NCBI RefSeq assembly: GCF_020382885.2 | Contig: NC_058508.1 | Span: 9,523,917 to 9,587,916, forward strand | DNA length: 64,000 nt | From: Scatophagus argus | Lineage: Eukaryota; Chordata; Actinopteri; Scatophagidae | Reading direction: 5' to 3' | Shown: one piece after another, positions 40,601 to 54,100 of the stretch | How positions within the stretch are numbered: the stretch's first letter is position 1 | Layout of the letters: each line of letters begins with the position of its first letter | The notes under the pieces: generated by a model | Told to the model about the DNA's origin: nothing | The model's database searches: none | What the model saw: only the letters and a program-made list of their open reading frames with translations | Position numbers and translations under genes: made by a program

Positions 40601-41890
40601 TGGCCTCTGTAAACAACTGGATTAATAATGATATAAAATGCCACATGCTCACTTAAAAACCTAAAAGATTGGATTGTTTTGCTTAACCTGCTGTGCCTGA
40701 TGTTAGAGGTAAAATCTGATTTGTAATGATTTCATTACACTGGTGCTGAACTAGCCTCAATATGCATGCTAAGTGCTAATTCTGTCCAATTCCATTAGAG
40801 CTACCGTGATGCTCAGAGATATCTCTGGAGGGCAGCTAATTTAACTGAAGCAAATCCATTGCCTGACAGTGATCATATCAAGTTTATTCTGGTCCTTTTC
40901 CCACAGACTTGCAAATTGAATCTGATAGCTACTTCTTTATGTTGGTACAATGGGTGCACGCAGTGTGTTTGAGCCCGGATCCTCTCTCTCTCTCTCCCTG
41001 TTTAAAACTGAACATACGGGTCACTTTAAACAAGAAAGAAAACTCAGCACAAAGATCATTTTCTCTATCTTTTTCTCTAAGGGCTCACCATATCTGCATG
41101 TGTCCCCTGGCAGGAGCGGAGCTTGCAGCACTGAGGATCCTTACGGTAAATTATGGACAGAAGCACCACGATAACCACAAAGAACACCAGGGAAGACACT
41201 GCAGAGGAGAAACAAATGTTTGGTGATCAGAGCTAAACAGACAATGTGTCTGAGTCATGTAAAACACCCTGTTGCTCAACTTGCAAAAAAACAGTGTCTG
41301 GAAAGTTTTAACAGTTTAAATCTGTCACTTCTGTAAAGTTCAGCAAATGAAATACAAGCTCATTCACTTTGAACACTTGACTGACAGTCTGTCTTTACAG
41401 TTTGGACACTTACAGGTGTAACTGCTCCGCTTTGCTCTATCAAAAACAATGACAGCTTGAAAATAAGACTTGACGAACTAATTCTGTCACTGTATTACGT
41501 TCTGAGCTTTGAGTGGCAATTGGATTAGCTGCTGTCTGTCTACTGTCCCTACATGTGCAAGATGGGAAAGAAAGAAGTGATCAAAAACGATCATTCTCAT
41601 AATGCTGCAATGTGGCAACATTAAGTGCCAACACTCAGCAAGAAGAAAAGTAAACATCTGTTGGATTTTATCATTAAAATTACTTATTTTCTTTGGTGTT
41701 TTTTTTCAACGTTTATGAGAGTTTAAAGGTTTCACTTACAGGATGCAGCAACCACTGTGAGTTGATCGGATGTCAGCTGTGAGGAGGGAATGGTTGGACT
41801 TGCAGTAGTGGACATTTCCTCTGTGTAGACTGTTAGTGTTCCCTTCAGAAATCCTCCTAAACTCGTCAGACTCAACGCAAAGGCTCTCAT
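35724..41890 (-). CDS. Uncharacterised single-pass membrane protein with PPxY motif
   Basis: Five coding exons on the minus strand: 41740-41890, 41089-41198, 38735-38827, 38247-38420 and 35724-35891; 696 nt, 231 aa if the start is MRAFALSLTS. A second start, MSTTASPTIPSS, would give 206 aa; an open frame continues further upstream, so the N-terminus is uncertain. Residues about 26-47 are Ser/Thr-rich and probably outside the cell. The membrane span is SLSSLVFFVVIVVLLSIIY (about 50-69), followed by basic and cysteine residues (RKDPQCCKLRSC). The cytoplasmic tail has APPQYY, a basic helix SVRKKDRQRQIHMMIADRFG, and PPPTYEES, a consensus PPxY ligand for WW domains such as those of NEDD4-type ubiquitin ligases (family knowledge; binding inferred). 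I do not recognise a named orthologue. It is divergent to xylt2. Confidence 0.8.
36225..36445 (+). mobile_element. Dispersed repeat beginning TTTATTGCCAAG
   Basis: GGTTTTATTGCCAAGGAGGT, GAGGAATTTGCCTTGGTGTT and AGTAAGTATTGCAAGTACAC are words I associate with a common fish repeat that forms the 3' part of retroposed elements. It has no coding capacity. Confidence 0.5.
37638..37662. repeat. (TG)n microsatellite
   Basis: About 25 bp of TG dinucleotide in the membrane protein gene's intron 4; a shorter CA run lies at about 37449-37463. Confidence 0.9.
38828..41088 (-). other. Intron 2 of the membrane protein gene
   Basis: A 2.26 kb intron between the transmembrane exon and the APPQYY exon. It contains a 16-bp-stem inverted repeat at 39559-39595. 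No coding exon is supported. Confidence 0.7.
39559..39595. repeat. Short perfect-stem hairpin
   Basis: Arms ATATTTCAGTACTACT (39559-39574) and AGTAGTATTGAAATAT (39580-39595) are complementary over 16 positions, with a single G-T type mismatch, around a 5-nt loop. A further direct copy of AGTAGTATTGAAA lies at 39534-39546. Confidence 0.8.
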
Positions 41891-44168
41891 CTTATATACC
41901 GAAGAAAAAGAACAGGAGACTGACTCTTCCTCATCGTCTGTTTGCTCCCGGACAGAGTGCTCACATGCGCTCGGCAGGTCGGACCAAACTGTGCACTCGG
42001 TGTCCACGGCACAGCGTGTGTGTGGGGAGCCAGAGGAGGCGCACTGAGAAGCTCTCCTCTCGGCGGCGTGACGTCGCTCTGCCTCTGCTTCATAGGCTGA
42101 CACGGAGCAGCAGCCTCTAAAGCCAGCAAACTTATTACTTAGGCTGATTGGCATGGATTTATATATTTATTTTTAACAAAAAACGTGCGTAAAAGAGATT
42201 TCTTACTTGAGAGGGAAGGTTCCAAAATGATTGAAGGTCCAGCTTAATTTCGACATGTAGTCGATATTCCTTATTATATCGGGACTAGGAAACAGTCCGA
42301 TTATGTTCAAAAAGCAGGAAAATACTGCTTCCTCCGCCGCCTATAATTAATCCATCCAGACCAGTAGGTTAACTCGCTGGATGTCTGAGCTGGACTCCCG
42401 TCGCCCAGGAGACCGGGGCTGATTTCTATACAGACAAAGAACAGAAATGTAGCATTAGTATTCATGGAGGGAAATATGGACTAAAGAGATCTGGTCTAAA
42501 ATTAGAGGACATGCTGTGAGAAATGTCTCCGAATTTCGTTTTAATCAGAGGTGGCCGTGACCTTGATCTTCCACAGAGGCAGTCAAATTCATGTGAAGAT
42601 GCACTGATAGACTTGATGATGAAAAATATACATAAAGATTTTTTAAAATACTTTTTGTAAACGATTAAGTTTAAGTAATGTGGATGATCAATTAAGCAAA
42701 ATGTAGGGGACTTCTGTAAAAAACAAACAAACAAAAAAAACCATCCAATAAGATAACATCAAATGTGGGCTAAATTATTTTTGCAGACTTTGGAGAGTGA
42801 AAGCGTTTGAAAACACTGCAGGGTTGAAGAGATAAAAAGATTCAGAATTTCATGAGAAAATGGGAAGAATATACATTGCTTTGTGTAACAAAGTATCAGA
42901 CGATCCCCTGCAGGGTCCTGATTTGTTGGGAAACTCAAAGTTAAATTGTTGGGCTTTTCAGTTTAGCAACTCTTTTCTCTTTGGACTTCTGTCTCACAAT
43001 ACTATGGACATAAACATTAACATTTCAAGTTTGCAAATGTCAGACTCAGGTTGTCTGAGGACCAGGGGTGAAAAATAAAGAAAAATGGAGGGTAAGGTTG
43101 TTGATCAGAATCTGAATTTCTTTATTTATCCCCAAGGGGAAATTCTTTAAACATACTGTCCCATGTGATGTGCTCATGACAGTTGCAAACCCGGGCTAAG
43201 ATACAAATTGTTTTAAAATATGAATTTGATTTAAACTATAACTACTACACTTACGTAATAATGACACACAGGGAACTGTTAAGTATTTCACCCAACTCAT
43301 TTTTAAATATGTCAGCCTCCCTAGAGGTCACAATTTTATCTTTCCTATCTACCCAAGAAGGCGCATTTGCAGTGTGATTTCTCACAAAAATCTTCTTCAC
43401 ATATTTTATGTTTGCACTCACACATTTATATTGCAACTGCTGCACAAAAAATTCTGTGGGGTAAATAAAGTGATCTTATCTTCTGTAGAGAATGAAAGAG
43501 TTCAGAAATATTACATCACTAGAAAAAAGCTTCAAGGGTTTTTCTTAGTTATGATTTATTCATGAATCTACGAAACATGTTAAATCCAAGAGATATTAAA
43601 GTAAGAATGTTTTCTTCAAAAAGCGGAGAAAATGTTTCAAATTAGTTATCTTGGCAACACAGTGTGTGTTTTTTAGAGACTGAAATCTTTGACATTGTAC
43701 GAGTTTTGTAGCAGACATGTAAATTGCCAACAAATACTGTGATTTGACGTTTTCAGAATAAGTCGGTGGTACATAATTTTTGCTTGTGAATAACGTAAAT
43801 GTGACTGATCACTGTGCCCCCTGTGTGTGTCTGTGTTTTCCTCCAGTTCAACCAAAAGGTCTTTCTTTCCTGGAATCTTTCTCTCTTTCTCTTTTATGTC
43901 TATTTTAAATTGTATTTTGCTGCACATTAATCTGACTCCGCAAAAATCAAACTGTATTTTATTTTTTCTTATCTTTACACATCGCTGTGTGACAGACAAG
44001 GGACTACGGGGCTTCCACTATGCGTAAAACACTCAAAACAATGAAACGGCCAAGCGAAATGACAAACTTGGCAGCAACTTGAGGACTGCGAGCGACATCT
44101 CGTGCGCGCGCAGTTCAGAATTCTCCCGGCACGCGCTCCTCGCCTCCTAGTCAGCCGGAGCCGAAAAA
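41891..44168. promoter_or_regulatory. Divergent intergenic region between the membrane protein gene and xylt2
   Basis: About 2.3 kb separating two start codons that point away from each other. CpG-rich blocks lie at each end (41940-42110 and 44090-44168), as expected for two promoters. A CRE-like TGACGTCG occurs near 42068. The middle holds a retroposon-tail-like segment at 43100-43150 and A/T-rich sequence. No coding exon is seen. Confidence 0.5.
43100..43150 (+). mobile_element. Retroposon-type tail fragment
   Basis: GAATCTGAATTTCTTTATTT and ATCCCCAAGGGGAAATTCTT resemble the widespread fish sequence of AGAATC repeats followed by TTTATTGATCCCC. A related fragment lies at 47673-47722. Confidence 0.5.
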
Positions 44169-47100
44169 ATGGTGGCCAGCGCTCGAGTGCAGAAGCTCCT
44201 CCGACGATATAAACTAGCAATTGCCGCCGCATTGACTATCCTTCTGATCCAAGGGCTTGTGGTATGGAGTCTGAGAAGTTTGGAAGAAGGCGAGGCGGAG
44301 GTGAGCTACAGCCCCGCCAGTTTTTTCTGTCTCGATAGTCATTCGAGTGGGTTTAATTGTAGTGCTAGCCGTTAGCGCTTTGCTTAGCTCGCGGTGTGTT
44401 ATGATACGGTCACGTTAGCTGACGTTAGCCAAGTTAGCGGTTGGAGAATAGCACTACCTCGAAACATTTCAGTACAATGGGATCATCCCTGTCTCCTCTG
44501 TCTGTGACCACAGCATCAGACCAGAACAGTGCAGTACACTGTGCCACATGTTCATAACTATTAATGTACTGGTACAGATAGTACTCTTTACATGTGAGAT
44601 TAGTTAAGTTGTTTAAGGAGCAGCAGTGGTCCTCGCACGGGTGATGGTCACTGAGTCACTGAGAAGAATGTAATGATGGGCAGACAGGAAACGGACAAAC
44701 CCGTTTTTCCCACAGAAACACAAGAGGATGTCTGTGAGGTGATGCAACTTTTTGGGGACTTACTGCGTAATGACGCGTTGATCGTTAACAGTTCATCAGT
44801 GTAAGCTGACTCGCTACATGCCAGGATATTCAGAGTCTGTTCTACTTTATTTTTGCCATTCTCACTCATTTATGTTCACTAGAGGCTTTTCCCTGTGAGG
44901 CTGCTCTTTCCCTGTGACCTTCACTAATCTTTGAATCATACCAGAGAGGAAGCATGTCCCAGGGGTAAATAAAGGCTAAAGTTAAACAGAGAGTTGCCTC
45001 CACTGCACACCTCTGAAACAGTTTATTTAACATTAGCTCATCTCTTCCCCCCCCCCCCCATACACACCTGGAGCACACTACCTTGAGGCATTTCATGTTC
45101 CTCCCCTAAATAAGGTATGGAGAGTCGTTAACAGATGTGACCTGTGCAGGACCGAGTCAAAGGAATGCAAGCTGGAACCTGAGTTGGGAATGGTGCTGTC
45201 TGCCTATCGTGATAATGCAAGTTTGTAAGGTGTATAAAATTCCTCCTGACATAGATGGATTGCAGATCTGTACCTGGAGGGTGAGGCAGGCAGCAGATGT
45301 AATGCGGTGGCTTCAGTGGCAGAAGGACATTTATCAGAAAGGGGAAAAGAGCGATCATGATTCTGTTTTCAGTGAACTCTGTCCAAAAAGACATTGATGT
45401 GGGCCAGTAAACACAAAGCTAATTCACAGCGAGAAGCTGTCATTTGATAAGAGTGTCACTAGTCTAGATAAAGTAATCTTTCTCCTTTTTGCAAAGTTAA
45501 ATGCAGCATTGTGACAGAATAGGAAATGAGATGTGTCGTTCATCATATTGCAGAAGTAATGTTCCTTTTGACTTCTATCACCTGTTTGCATTATAAGCCT
45601 CCAGGATTGCTGATTCCTTATCAGGTGCATTCAGGCTTAAACATGCTTCAGCAAAGATACAGAGGAATGTCTGAAGAGGTTTGTGGTTAACTGTAGTGTG
45701 CATTGGACTCTAAAGGAGCAGAAGTGCAGACCTCATTAATCTCAACACAACTACATGCATTGTTTTATCAGTAATCTAATTTCAATGTTAGTTTTTTTCA
45801 CAAATAATTAAAGAGGTGGAGACAGGTCTCATTCCTTCCTTGTGAACTTCGCTTCAGAAATATGACACTGCTGCTCACCCTTGATGCGAAAGTATGTTGG
45901 CAGACATCTATGCAAATGTCCGTGCACAAGGTCTTGGAATGCTCGGAGACTCAGATTCACGTTTCAGGCTTAAGAAAGCATGTCAATCATCACCACCTCT
46001 GAATGGCGCTAAGGCTGGATTTGTCCATGCTCTGTTGTCTCTGCTCTGATTAGTGGCTTGCTGTGCCTCATTTATGAAGTTAAAGCCTTTGTACAGAAGA
46101 GGAAAAGGATGTTGAGGACAGTATAAGACTCTGCCATCCTTGTGTCAACCTCTGCTTTCTTGCGCTCTCCTATGGAGGGGAGTGCTTGCTGCTGCTTCCC
46201 ACTTCAGCAGATGGCAACGCTGATATGGTTTCACTCCGCTTTAATTGAAAAGTAAAGACTCTGCTTGGCTTGCCTTTGAATCAATACATTTTTGACATGA
46301 TGGTGTTAATTGAAAGTTGTGAAAACGACTGATAAGGAAAATTGAAACATTAGCCCCTGCTGTATGCTTGTCTTCTGTGTGGGAACATTTACTCTTGTGG
46401 CTATAAAATGAGTTTCTTTATCATTTTTTGCAGACAAAATGCATACATCTTCATTAAAATGTTTGTATTAACTGTGCAGAATTAAAATATCCCTATTGAA
46501 GAAAGTTTGAAATACTTAAAAATTTTGCACGATGCTGAGAACAACTCTTTTATTATTGTAATTAGTTCCCAAAATATGAAGTACTTTAATGTCACAATTT
46601 GTGTCTGCACCAAAACTGAGACTAAAATTGGAATACAAAGTTGTGTATATCATTGCTGGTTTTTAGCTTTGCGGTTTAGCAGGCCTCCCCTAGCAATGAC
46701 CCCGCTTACATGCATTGCAAAATGGATTTCTGAGAAATCAGATTAAGACAGAAATCGGAAAACCACCGTTTTACAATGACGCAACGGTGTTAAGGAGACT
46801 GATAACCGATATTTGTAGTCTAAGTGTCAATTTAGAATAACCAGTGATGGAATCTAACTGAAAAAAAATTTACTCAAGCACTGTACTTAAGTACAGTTTT
46901 GAGGCGCTTTACGTGAGTATTTCAATTTTCTACTTTATACTTCCACTTCACTACATTTTCAAAGCAAACATTGTACTACATTTATTTTATAACTATTGTC
47001 ACTATGCATATTCAGATTGATGTTGATAGGCTATTACTCGTGACACAAAATGCTTAATATTGGACCTGATAATCGTCCATACCGATAATCCGTCTGCCCA

Positions 47101-48128
47101 CAGTATCAAAGTTTAAAATGCTCTTTTTCGTGACAACCTTAAGTGCATGTAAGCTCACTGAAAGAAGCTTGCACTGCAATGACTGCTATGTAACTGGGCT
47201 CCACAATGCCATTTACTGTAATGGGTTTGAGAATGCAGTTGGCAGTCGTTTGCTGACTGTTCTGTGTTGGTTGGCAGCTGGCTTATTGGCAATGTATTAT
47301 CTGGCTCCTTGTCCTGCCACACAGCCCCACTCCCTCTTCTGTTCCCACCGTTTCTGCGCTGTTAGCGTGCCAGCGGCGCGAGTCGAGCTAGCTTGCATTC
47401 TGCCATATCGTCTGACAGAGGCAGAAAGCTCTCAGCCCACTCACTGTTCTTCTTCCTCTTCTCCAAATGCACATTTTGAAGGGCTTTTTGTGTTATTCAG
47501 TAATCTGCTGCACCAAAGCTGTGATGCTGTTTGGCTAGGAGATTTAAAAATGGCTCAAGTCATTTTTTCAAAGCATGCTTTCGGGTTTTGGAGGTGTGCT
47601 TTGTGCTCCAGTAAGACTTATTCTCTCTATATAGTTGCATTAAAATGGTATTATACACTTATGACATTTAAAGTGTAGGAATCAGAATCAGAAACAGAAT
47701 TCTTTTATTTATCCCCCTTTTAGTGATGGTTGTGATGTATCCAACACTGGACAAAAAAAAAAAAAAAAGGAAAAAAAAAACAGATGAAAAGTCTACATAC
47801 ATTTTAGATAAGTTCTAGCTCTTTTTTTTATATTAACTACAATTTTCTATTGCAGGAATGCACAGCTCAACACACCCTGTCTCTATCTATATGACAAATG
47901 ATTTCTGGGTGTTATAGTCTAATACTGCTACTATGGGACACTTGAATAATTTTATTACTTCAAAGCGGATATACTGTAAGAGGATCACGTCTTGACATTT
48001 GAAGGAGTCTAGAAAATGTAAATGCCACACACAGATCATGAAGTCATGATGAAATGCTTTGATGTTAAAGATTTATTTATTTATTTATTTTTTCAGCTCA
48101 GTTTTTCTCTCTGTATTTTATGTGTTTT

Positions 48129-48160
<32 letters not shown>

Positions 48161-51100
48161 AGAACATGTGACATATGCACTGGATATATTTTCCTGCATT
48201 TTCAACTGGAGGGTGCAGACAAGAGGTTTGTTGAGGTCTCTACAGTGAGTCTGTGTGTGTGTGTGAGTGAGTGTGAGCGCTGCGTTTTGCAGATTAGCTC
48301 CACAAAAAGGCAGAGGCTCAGCTAAAAATAACCCATATCAGAGAAATGAAAAAACCAAAACCAAATAAATACCACATCTTTCCCTCTAGGCCTTTTCAGT
48401 TGTTGTTTTAGTGGTCTTTGTATACCTTATGTCATTCTTGGATTTTGAATCAACACCTCCCCTTAGTACTGTTTGTTCAAGAAGTTCATATGGAATACAG
48501 CATACCTGGATTTAAAATGTGTTTTTGTTCTGTGTATGTCTCATTCTTTACCCCCCCCCCTCTCCTCAGAGAAAAATACAACAGTCTAAGCTGCCTGACC
48601 ACAACAGCCAGGACGCCAAGAGAGACACTGCACTTTGGGATAAACAAAAGTCAGGGAGGAACAAGGGCAGATGGAGTGGAAGGTTGGAGAGGACGGGTGG
48701 CACAGCAGCCAGTGCACTAAGGAGAGGAACCAGCCGCAAAGGAGAAAAGTCCAGCATCAGGCACAAGTCTCCCCAGGAGCGGGGGATGACAAGAACTGGA
48801 TTGGATGGTGTGGTCCTCCATGACCTGTCCAGCAGCCGTAACTTCAGCGACACCCGAGGAGTCACTGATGGGGCGGCCAAGTTACCTGCTGCCGCCATAG
48901 CTGGGGAGCCGGGCAGTGTGGACGGAGCACACCAAGCCCCCAGCAGTGACTTTGTGCCTAAATGCGATATCATAGGCAAGGATGCGTTGTCTGCCCTTCA
49001 TCGCGCCGGCTCACAGCAGTGCAGACAGGAGATTGCTAACATTGTTTGTCAGCATCAGGCCGGGCAGCTCATGCCAGATGCACTTCCTCAGTTCTGCCCA
49101 CAGCTCGGTGAGGACCCTGTGGCATGTGTTCATGATGCTAAGTTTGTAGACAATCTACACAGTGAGATTGCTGATCATTTATTTGTCTAATTTTTACTGA
49201 CCTATTGATTTTTCAATCAAAAATCCCAAAACTGTGTTGTGAATTTTCTTTTCTTTTTTCAGTTATTTCACTAGACGATAATTAAATATAATCATACTGT
49301 CTCTTCATGTAAACCTATCATGACAAAATGTTTATTTGAAGAGAGTGTGGTGTACAGTTCGGAAGTCTAAATGAAGGACATTCACATACTTTAGAATATT
49401 TTTTAGGCCTGTGGGATTTGTTCTCGTAAAATCCTAAAAACAACATTTGATTTGTTAGATGTCAAAGGCAGCCAATCAAATTGCAAGTATCAGATTTTTT
49501 TGTTAACACACAGTAAACTTGTGTTTAGCTGTAGTACACAACTGTTGTCCAGTGGGACACTGTTTAGTGGGACAACCCACGCCTGATTTGTGCATACCAG
49601 TGAACACAGCTGGCAGCGTTTATGTGTGTGGGAAGCTTTGATGGTGGAAAAATTACAATTAAGGACAAAATGTCATCACTCCCTTTTATTTTTGTGCATT
49701 TCATACATTAACCTTTAATGTAACCTTTTAAAAGCAAATATTATCCATTGTACTGCGTCTGTCTCTGCAATCATAGATACTTGTCTTTGAAACCCTCAAG
49801 ACCCCACTGAGTCAGTCCTTTATGTCTCCGTCTTCTTTGGCCAGGTGTATCTAATCAGGTCCAGGCTGTTGGTGAGCTGGACAATAGCCTGTCCAAAGTG
49901 GAGAACCCTGTCAGAGTGGCTTTCGTTCTGATGGTACACGGTCGCGCTGTACGACAGCTCAAACGACTCATCAAAGCCATATATCACCGTGACCACTACT
50001 ACTATATCCATGTGGACAAGGTAAGCCCTAAAAGGAGTAATACTGTACACTTTCCATTATATGTGCAGCTGTCCTTGCTTACACACAGACCAGTGTAATC
50101 CAAATAAGAGACAATTTATTCTTCTGTCTGGAAGAGATCACATCTGGAAAAGGTTCTGCTAGTGATACTAGCTTACAGTACTGTTTATTTATGCTCAAGC
50201 TGAAGAGTATTTGGCAACCTGCTTGGTGCTGGCTACAGTCAGACATGCTTGTGTCGGTTGGGTCTTCTTGCATTATGAAAGTCAAATTTATCCTGCAGGT
50301 CCCACAGTGTGTTAAAGGGGATTAGCCTGGATAGAGTAAAGTGTGGTTATTCTTAGAGGCTGGATTTGGGAAGGAAAAGTCTGCTCTCATGTGCAGCTGG
50401 AAGGCAAAAGACAAATGTATGACTGAGTGGCGAAACTGAGCCTCAGGTGTTTTCAGCGCACACAGCAGAGAAACAGGTGCACGTTGTCAGTGCACCTGCG
50501 TGGCCGGAAAGGTTGTCGAGTCCTGCGGAGTTGGTCTGTTCTGCTGCCAAGGGACCGTGGAGAGGCTCACGGGAGGCAGTAATGAATAAGAAGTCAGTAG
50601 GACAGTCTCACCATAGATGCCGTCTTAGACACTTTTCCAACAGCACCTCATTTATCTTTGAGGCAAAAACCTGTTTGAGAGATGAGGCTGTAAAGCAGGT
50701 CAGGTTGTACTGGAATCAGTCTGCCAGCTCCTCTGCACTCCACTACCCAAACCTATTTTTTGCCCTGCTGTCTGCGAATGAGGACTGTGACTTTGTGAGT
50801 CATTCTGTTGCCTTTTCTCTCTGTGGGTTGGACACGGTCAGGATACCGCACACATTCTTGCAATGTCTGAAAAAGTCCTGGCTAAATTTAAGGCTTTTGA
50901 ACAGGAGTCACTTGTCTAAGCAACACATTGGCATGGCTCTTGTGCACACAGTTTGTGCTTCACTAAACACAATTAGACTTCACATCCCCAAACAGCTAAT
51001 TTCAATGTGCCTTTTTCTGTTAAAGTGCCCATTTGTCACTTCAGAACCTTTTATTAGCTGTGTTTGCTTGGAAAAAAGGCTGCTTGTTAATTAGTTGATA

Positions 51101-54100
51101 ATTAATGTAATTTAACTTCAATAGGAAATTTAAAAAAAAACCAAAGGTTATTTGAACTTACAGATTTTGGCTTTCTGCAATCAAACGGTCACACATGCTC
51201 ACTCGTACCTGCACCTCCCACCACCTTTTAATGTCTCCGCATAAAGCTTGACAGCTGCTGAGCTCTCTGACTTCTTCTGTCTCATCCTCCATCCCCCGCT
51301 GCAGTTTAATCCCCATTTGACGTTTTTTCTTTTTTCTTTCCCTTTTTTTTCTTAATTTTTTTTTTTTTAACAGTGAATCCCTTAAGCTCAGTTCCTCTTA
51401 GCGTTGGGTCTTGCCAGTTCGAGAGAGAAATAGCTCTTCTTAATTTTCTCTTTCTATAATCTCAGTGACCCATAGTACAAAGCACCATGTGGCTGTTGTT
51501 CGGTTTAGATCAAATTCTCTTCTCTCAACATGAGCCATTTCTTCATGCTTAGCTGCAGTGAGCACAGTTTTGACTCAATTAGCTGTTTGACCTTTTGCTT
51601 TGAAATTCTTCAGCGGTCCAGCTACATGCACCGGGAGGTGCTTGAGATAGCCCAGCAGTACCCAAACATACGAGCCACGCCCTGGCGGATGGTCACCATC
51701 TGGGGTGGTGCCAGCCTACTGAAGGCCTACCTCCGCAGTATGCAGGACCTGCTCTCCATGCTGGACTGGAAGTGGGATTTTTTCATCAACCTAAGCGCCA
51801 CAGACTTCCCCACCAGGTTGGTCCAGCAGAGCAAGATTGTATAATGTCCCTGTATCCCTGTATAACTTCGTACTTGCTGCCTTTAACTCCATTCAAGTGT
51901 TAAATACAGTATGTTCATTGTAAATATTGTTGCTGGCATCAGTCTTGACCTTGACAACTTTTCTACTTTGTGTTGATTCCCTTTCTCATTGATAGTTTAA
52001 TCTTTCAATACTGCATGGAAATTTGATTTCCTCTCTTGCCTACAGTGACTGTGACTCTTACTGCAAAATTAAAAATTAGCAGCAGGAACAAAAGGGTAGC
52101 TGGTAGCAGCATTAAATGAATTGTTTTGATCATCAAATCATAGAGTTGGCAGTAAACTGTCTTCTTTTTTGTTCATCAGCTTTGTTTGGCTTCTTTGTGT
52201 CGAAATTGTTCTTTGGGCTGCTTTTATGTTCAGATTGGGTGGGTACACACTGACCAAAGTAACCGACTTCACTCATGGATATTATCAGCAGTTTATTTCC
52301 AAGTAATCTTGGGGGAATTTTTTCTATCTTGAACTGCCTGTTCTTTCTTTTTCTTCTTCTCTTTCCATTCTCACCTGAACACTCTCCTGCAGGACCAATG
52401 ATGAACTGGTTGCGTTCCTGTCGCAGCAAAGAGACAAGAATTTCCTCAAGTCCCACGGGAGAGAAAATGCCCGGTGAGTATACCAGCTGTAAGGTACACT
52501 AGTAGCTAAAACACACTTTTGGTTGATGAAACATTTAACTCTTTTCATTTAACTGTTTCCCCTCTGTAAATTAAAGGGATAGTTTGGTATAGTTGGTCTT
52601 ATAATTTGTTTGTTTTTTTTTTAATAGTTATTTAGGGAGCAATTTGTATTTACTCAGTGATTTTGGTAAACGATGCATGGACATAAGCTCACTCTGTGGA
52701 TCCTGTGGCGATATTGTCGTGAGTCTGCAGCAACAAATGGGACAAATTAATAAAACATTTTAAACTCCACATGCACACAGTAGGAAAAAAATGATGAACT
52801 AATTCTTCTATCATTATTTAATAAAGCCTAGCAGCTCAGACAAAAATGGTTTCTTTGATTTCTTACTTTGATGATTGCTGGAAATAGCATTTTCTCTTCC
52901 ACACATCAATTAAACTGTGCTCTGTGTTGAAGGTTTATTAAGAAGCAGGGCCTTGACCGTCTTTTCCACGAGTGTGACAACCACATGTGGCGTCTCGGCG
53001 AACGCAGTATCCCAGAAGGCCTGGAGGTCTCAGGCGGCTCTGATTGGTTTGCGCTCACCCGCCGCTTTGTGGAGTACGTCATCAACTCCCAGGATGACCT
53101 GGTGTCGGGTCTGAAGCAGTTCTATTCCTACGCTCTGCTCCCTGCTGAGGTAAGTAAGCCTTAGGTGGTCTGTTTATCTCTTGTGGTTGTGACAGACAGT
53201 TTGATATACAAGTCTGTCTCATGCTCGTCCTCCCCTGCCAAGTCAGAGGAGCCTAGCAGCAGAGATAGTGTAATACTTTAAGCTTTCAGGCGCAGTGTGC
53301 AGCAGAGGTGCCAGACGAGAGTAGGGTTCATTTGAGTTTATTTGAGTGTATTGTTTAATGCCTCAGAGGAGGTGCAGTGGTTGGTTCCTTGTTGTTTGGT
53401 GCTGTAGAGGCGTGCCCCTTCACAATTTCAAGTCAATGGATAAAAGCTGGTTGTCACAGTACACGGCCTTTGCGTTGCACAGCACACTGCAGAAATGATG
53501 CATTTTTTTTTCCCCTTATTCCCAGTCTTTCTTCCACACGGTGCTCGGGAACAGTCATATGTGTGACACTCTGGTGGACAACAACCTGCGTGTCACCAAC
53601 TGGAATCGTAAGCTGGGCTGCAAATGTCAGTACAAGCACATTGTGGACTGGTGTGGCTGCTCTCCCAATGATTTCAAACCACAAGACCTCATTCGGATTC
53701 AGGTGAGTGATCCAGATGGGGACCAGATGTGTTTTCCCCAATCTCCCATGTTTATTATTCCCAGCTTGGTTCATTGTCTTATAGGCTTATTTCTGTTTTC
53801 TTTTTTAATCCACAGCAATTGACCCGTCCGACATTCTTTGCCCGTAAGTTTGAGTCAACAGTAAATCAAGAGGCCATAGACATCCTGGACACTCACCTGT
53901 ATGGCCAGTACGCTCCAGGCACCGTTGCCATTAAGGCGTACTGGGAGAGCCTGTTCGAGCAGTTGGATGGCATGGGCTCACTCAGTGACGTGGCTCTCAC
54001 TGCTTACATGTCTTTCTTTCGCCTGGGCCTCAGGAATCTAGCAACTGTTCAGAGCAACACAGAGGCCTGCAGGTTTGTAGACAACTTTCTTTTTTTTGGG

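Larger units (their letters stand above)
44301..48569 (+). other. xylt2: xylt2 intron 1
   Basis: A 4.27 kb first intron. It contains the repeats at 46845-47010 and 47673-47722 and simple-sequence runs (C at 45049-45059, GA at 48138-48159). A 186-codon open frame at 47118-47678 has no recognisable domain and is treated as chance. Confidence 0.75.

Noticed and set aside
41732-42154. Longer N-terminus for the membrane protein, starting MPISLSNKFAG
   Set aside because: The extension is in the CpG-rich promoter-like part, is charged and Cys-rich without a signal peptide, and the internal MRAF or MSTT starts fit better. It cannot be excluded.
47118-47678. 186-codon plus-strand open frame in xylt2 intron 1
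   Set aside because: No recognisable family, placed inside an intron beside repeats, and no promoter or poly(A) context. Treated as chance.
48566-48979. 137-codon minus-strand open frame
   Set aside because: Antisense shadow of xylt2 exon 2.
50447-51094. 215-codon plus-strand open frame in xylt2 intron 3
   Set aside because: Longest non-exonic frame in the window, but its sequence has no domain and it is not joined to xylt2 by any splice site. The xylt2 protein is continuous without it.
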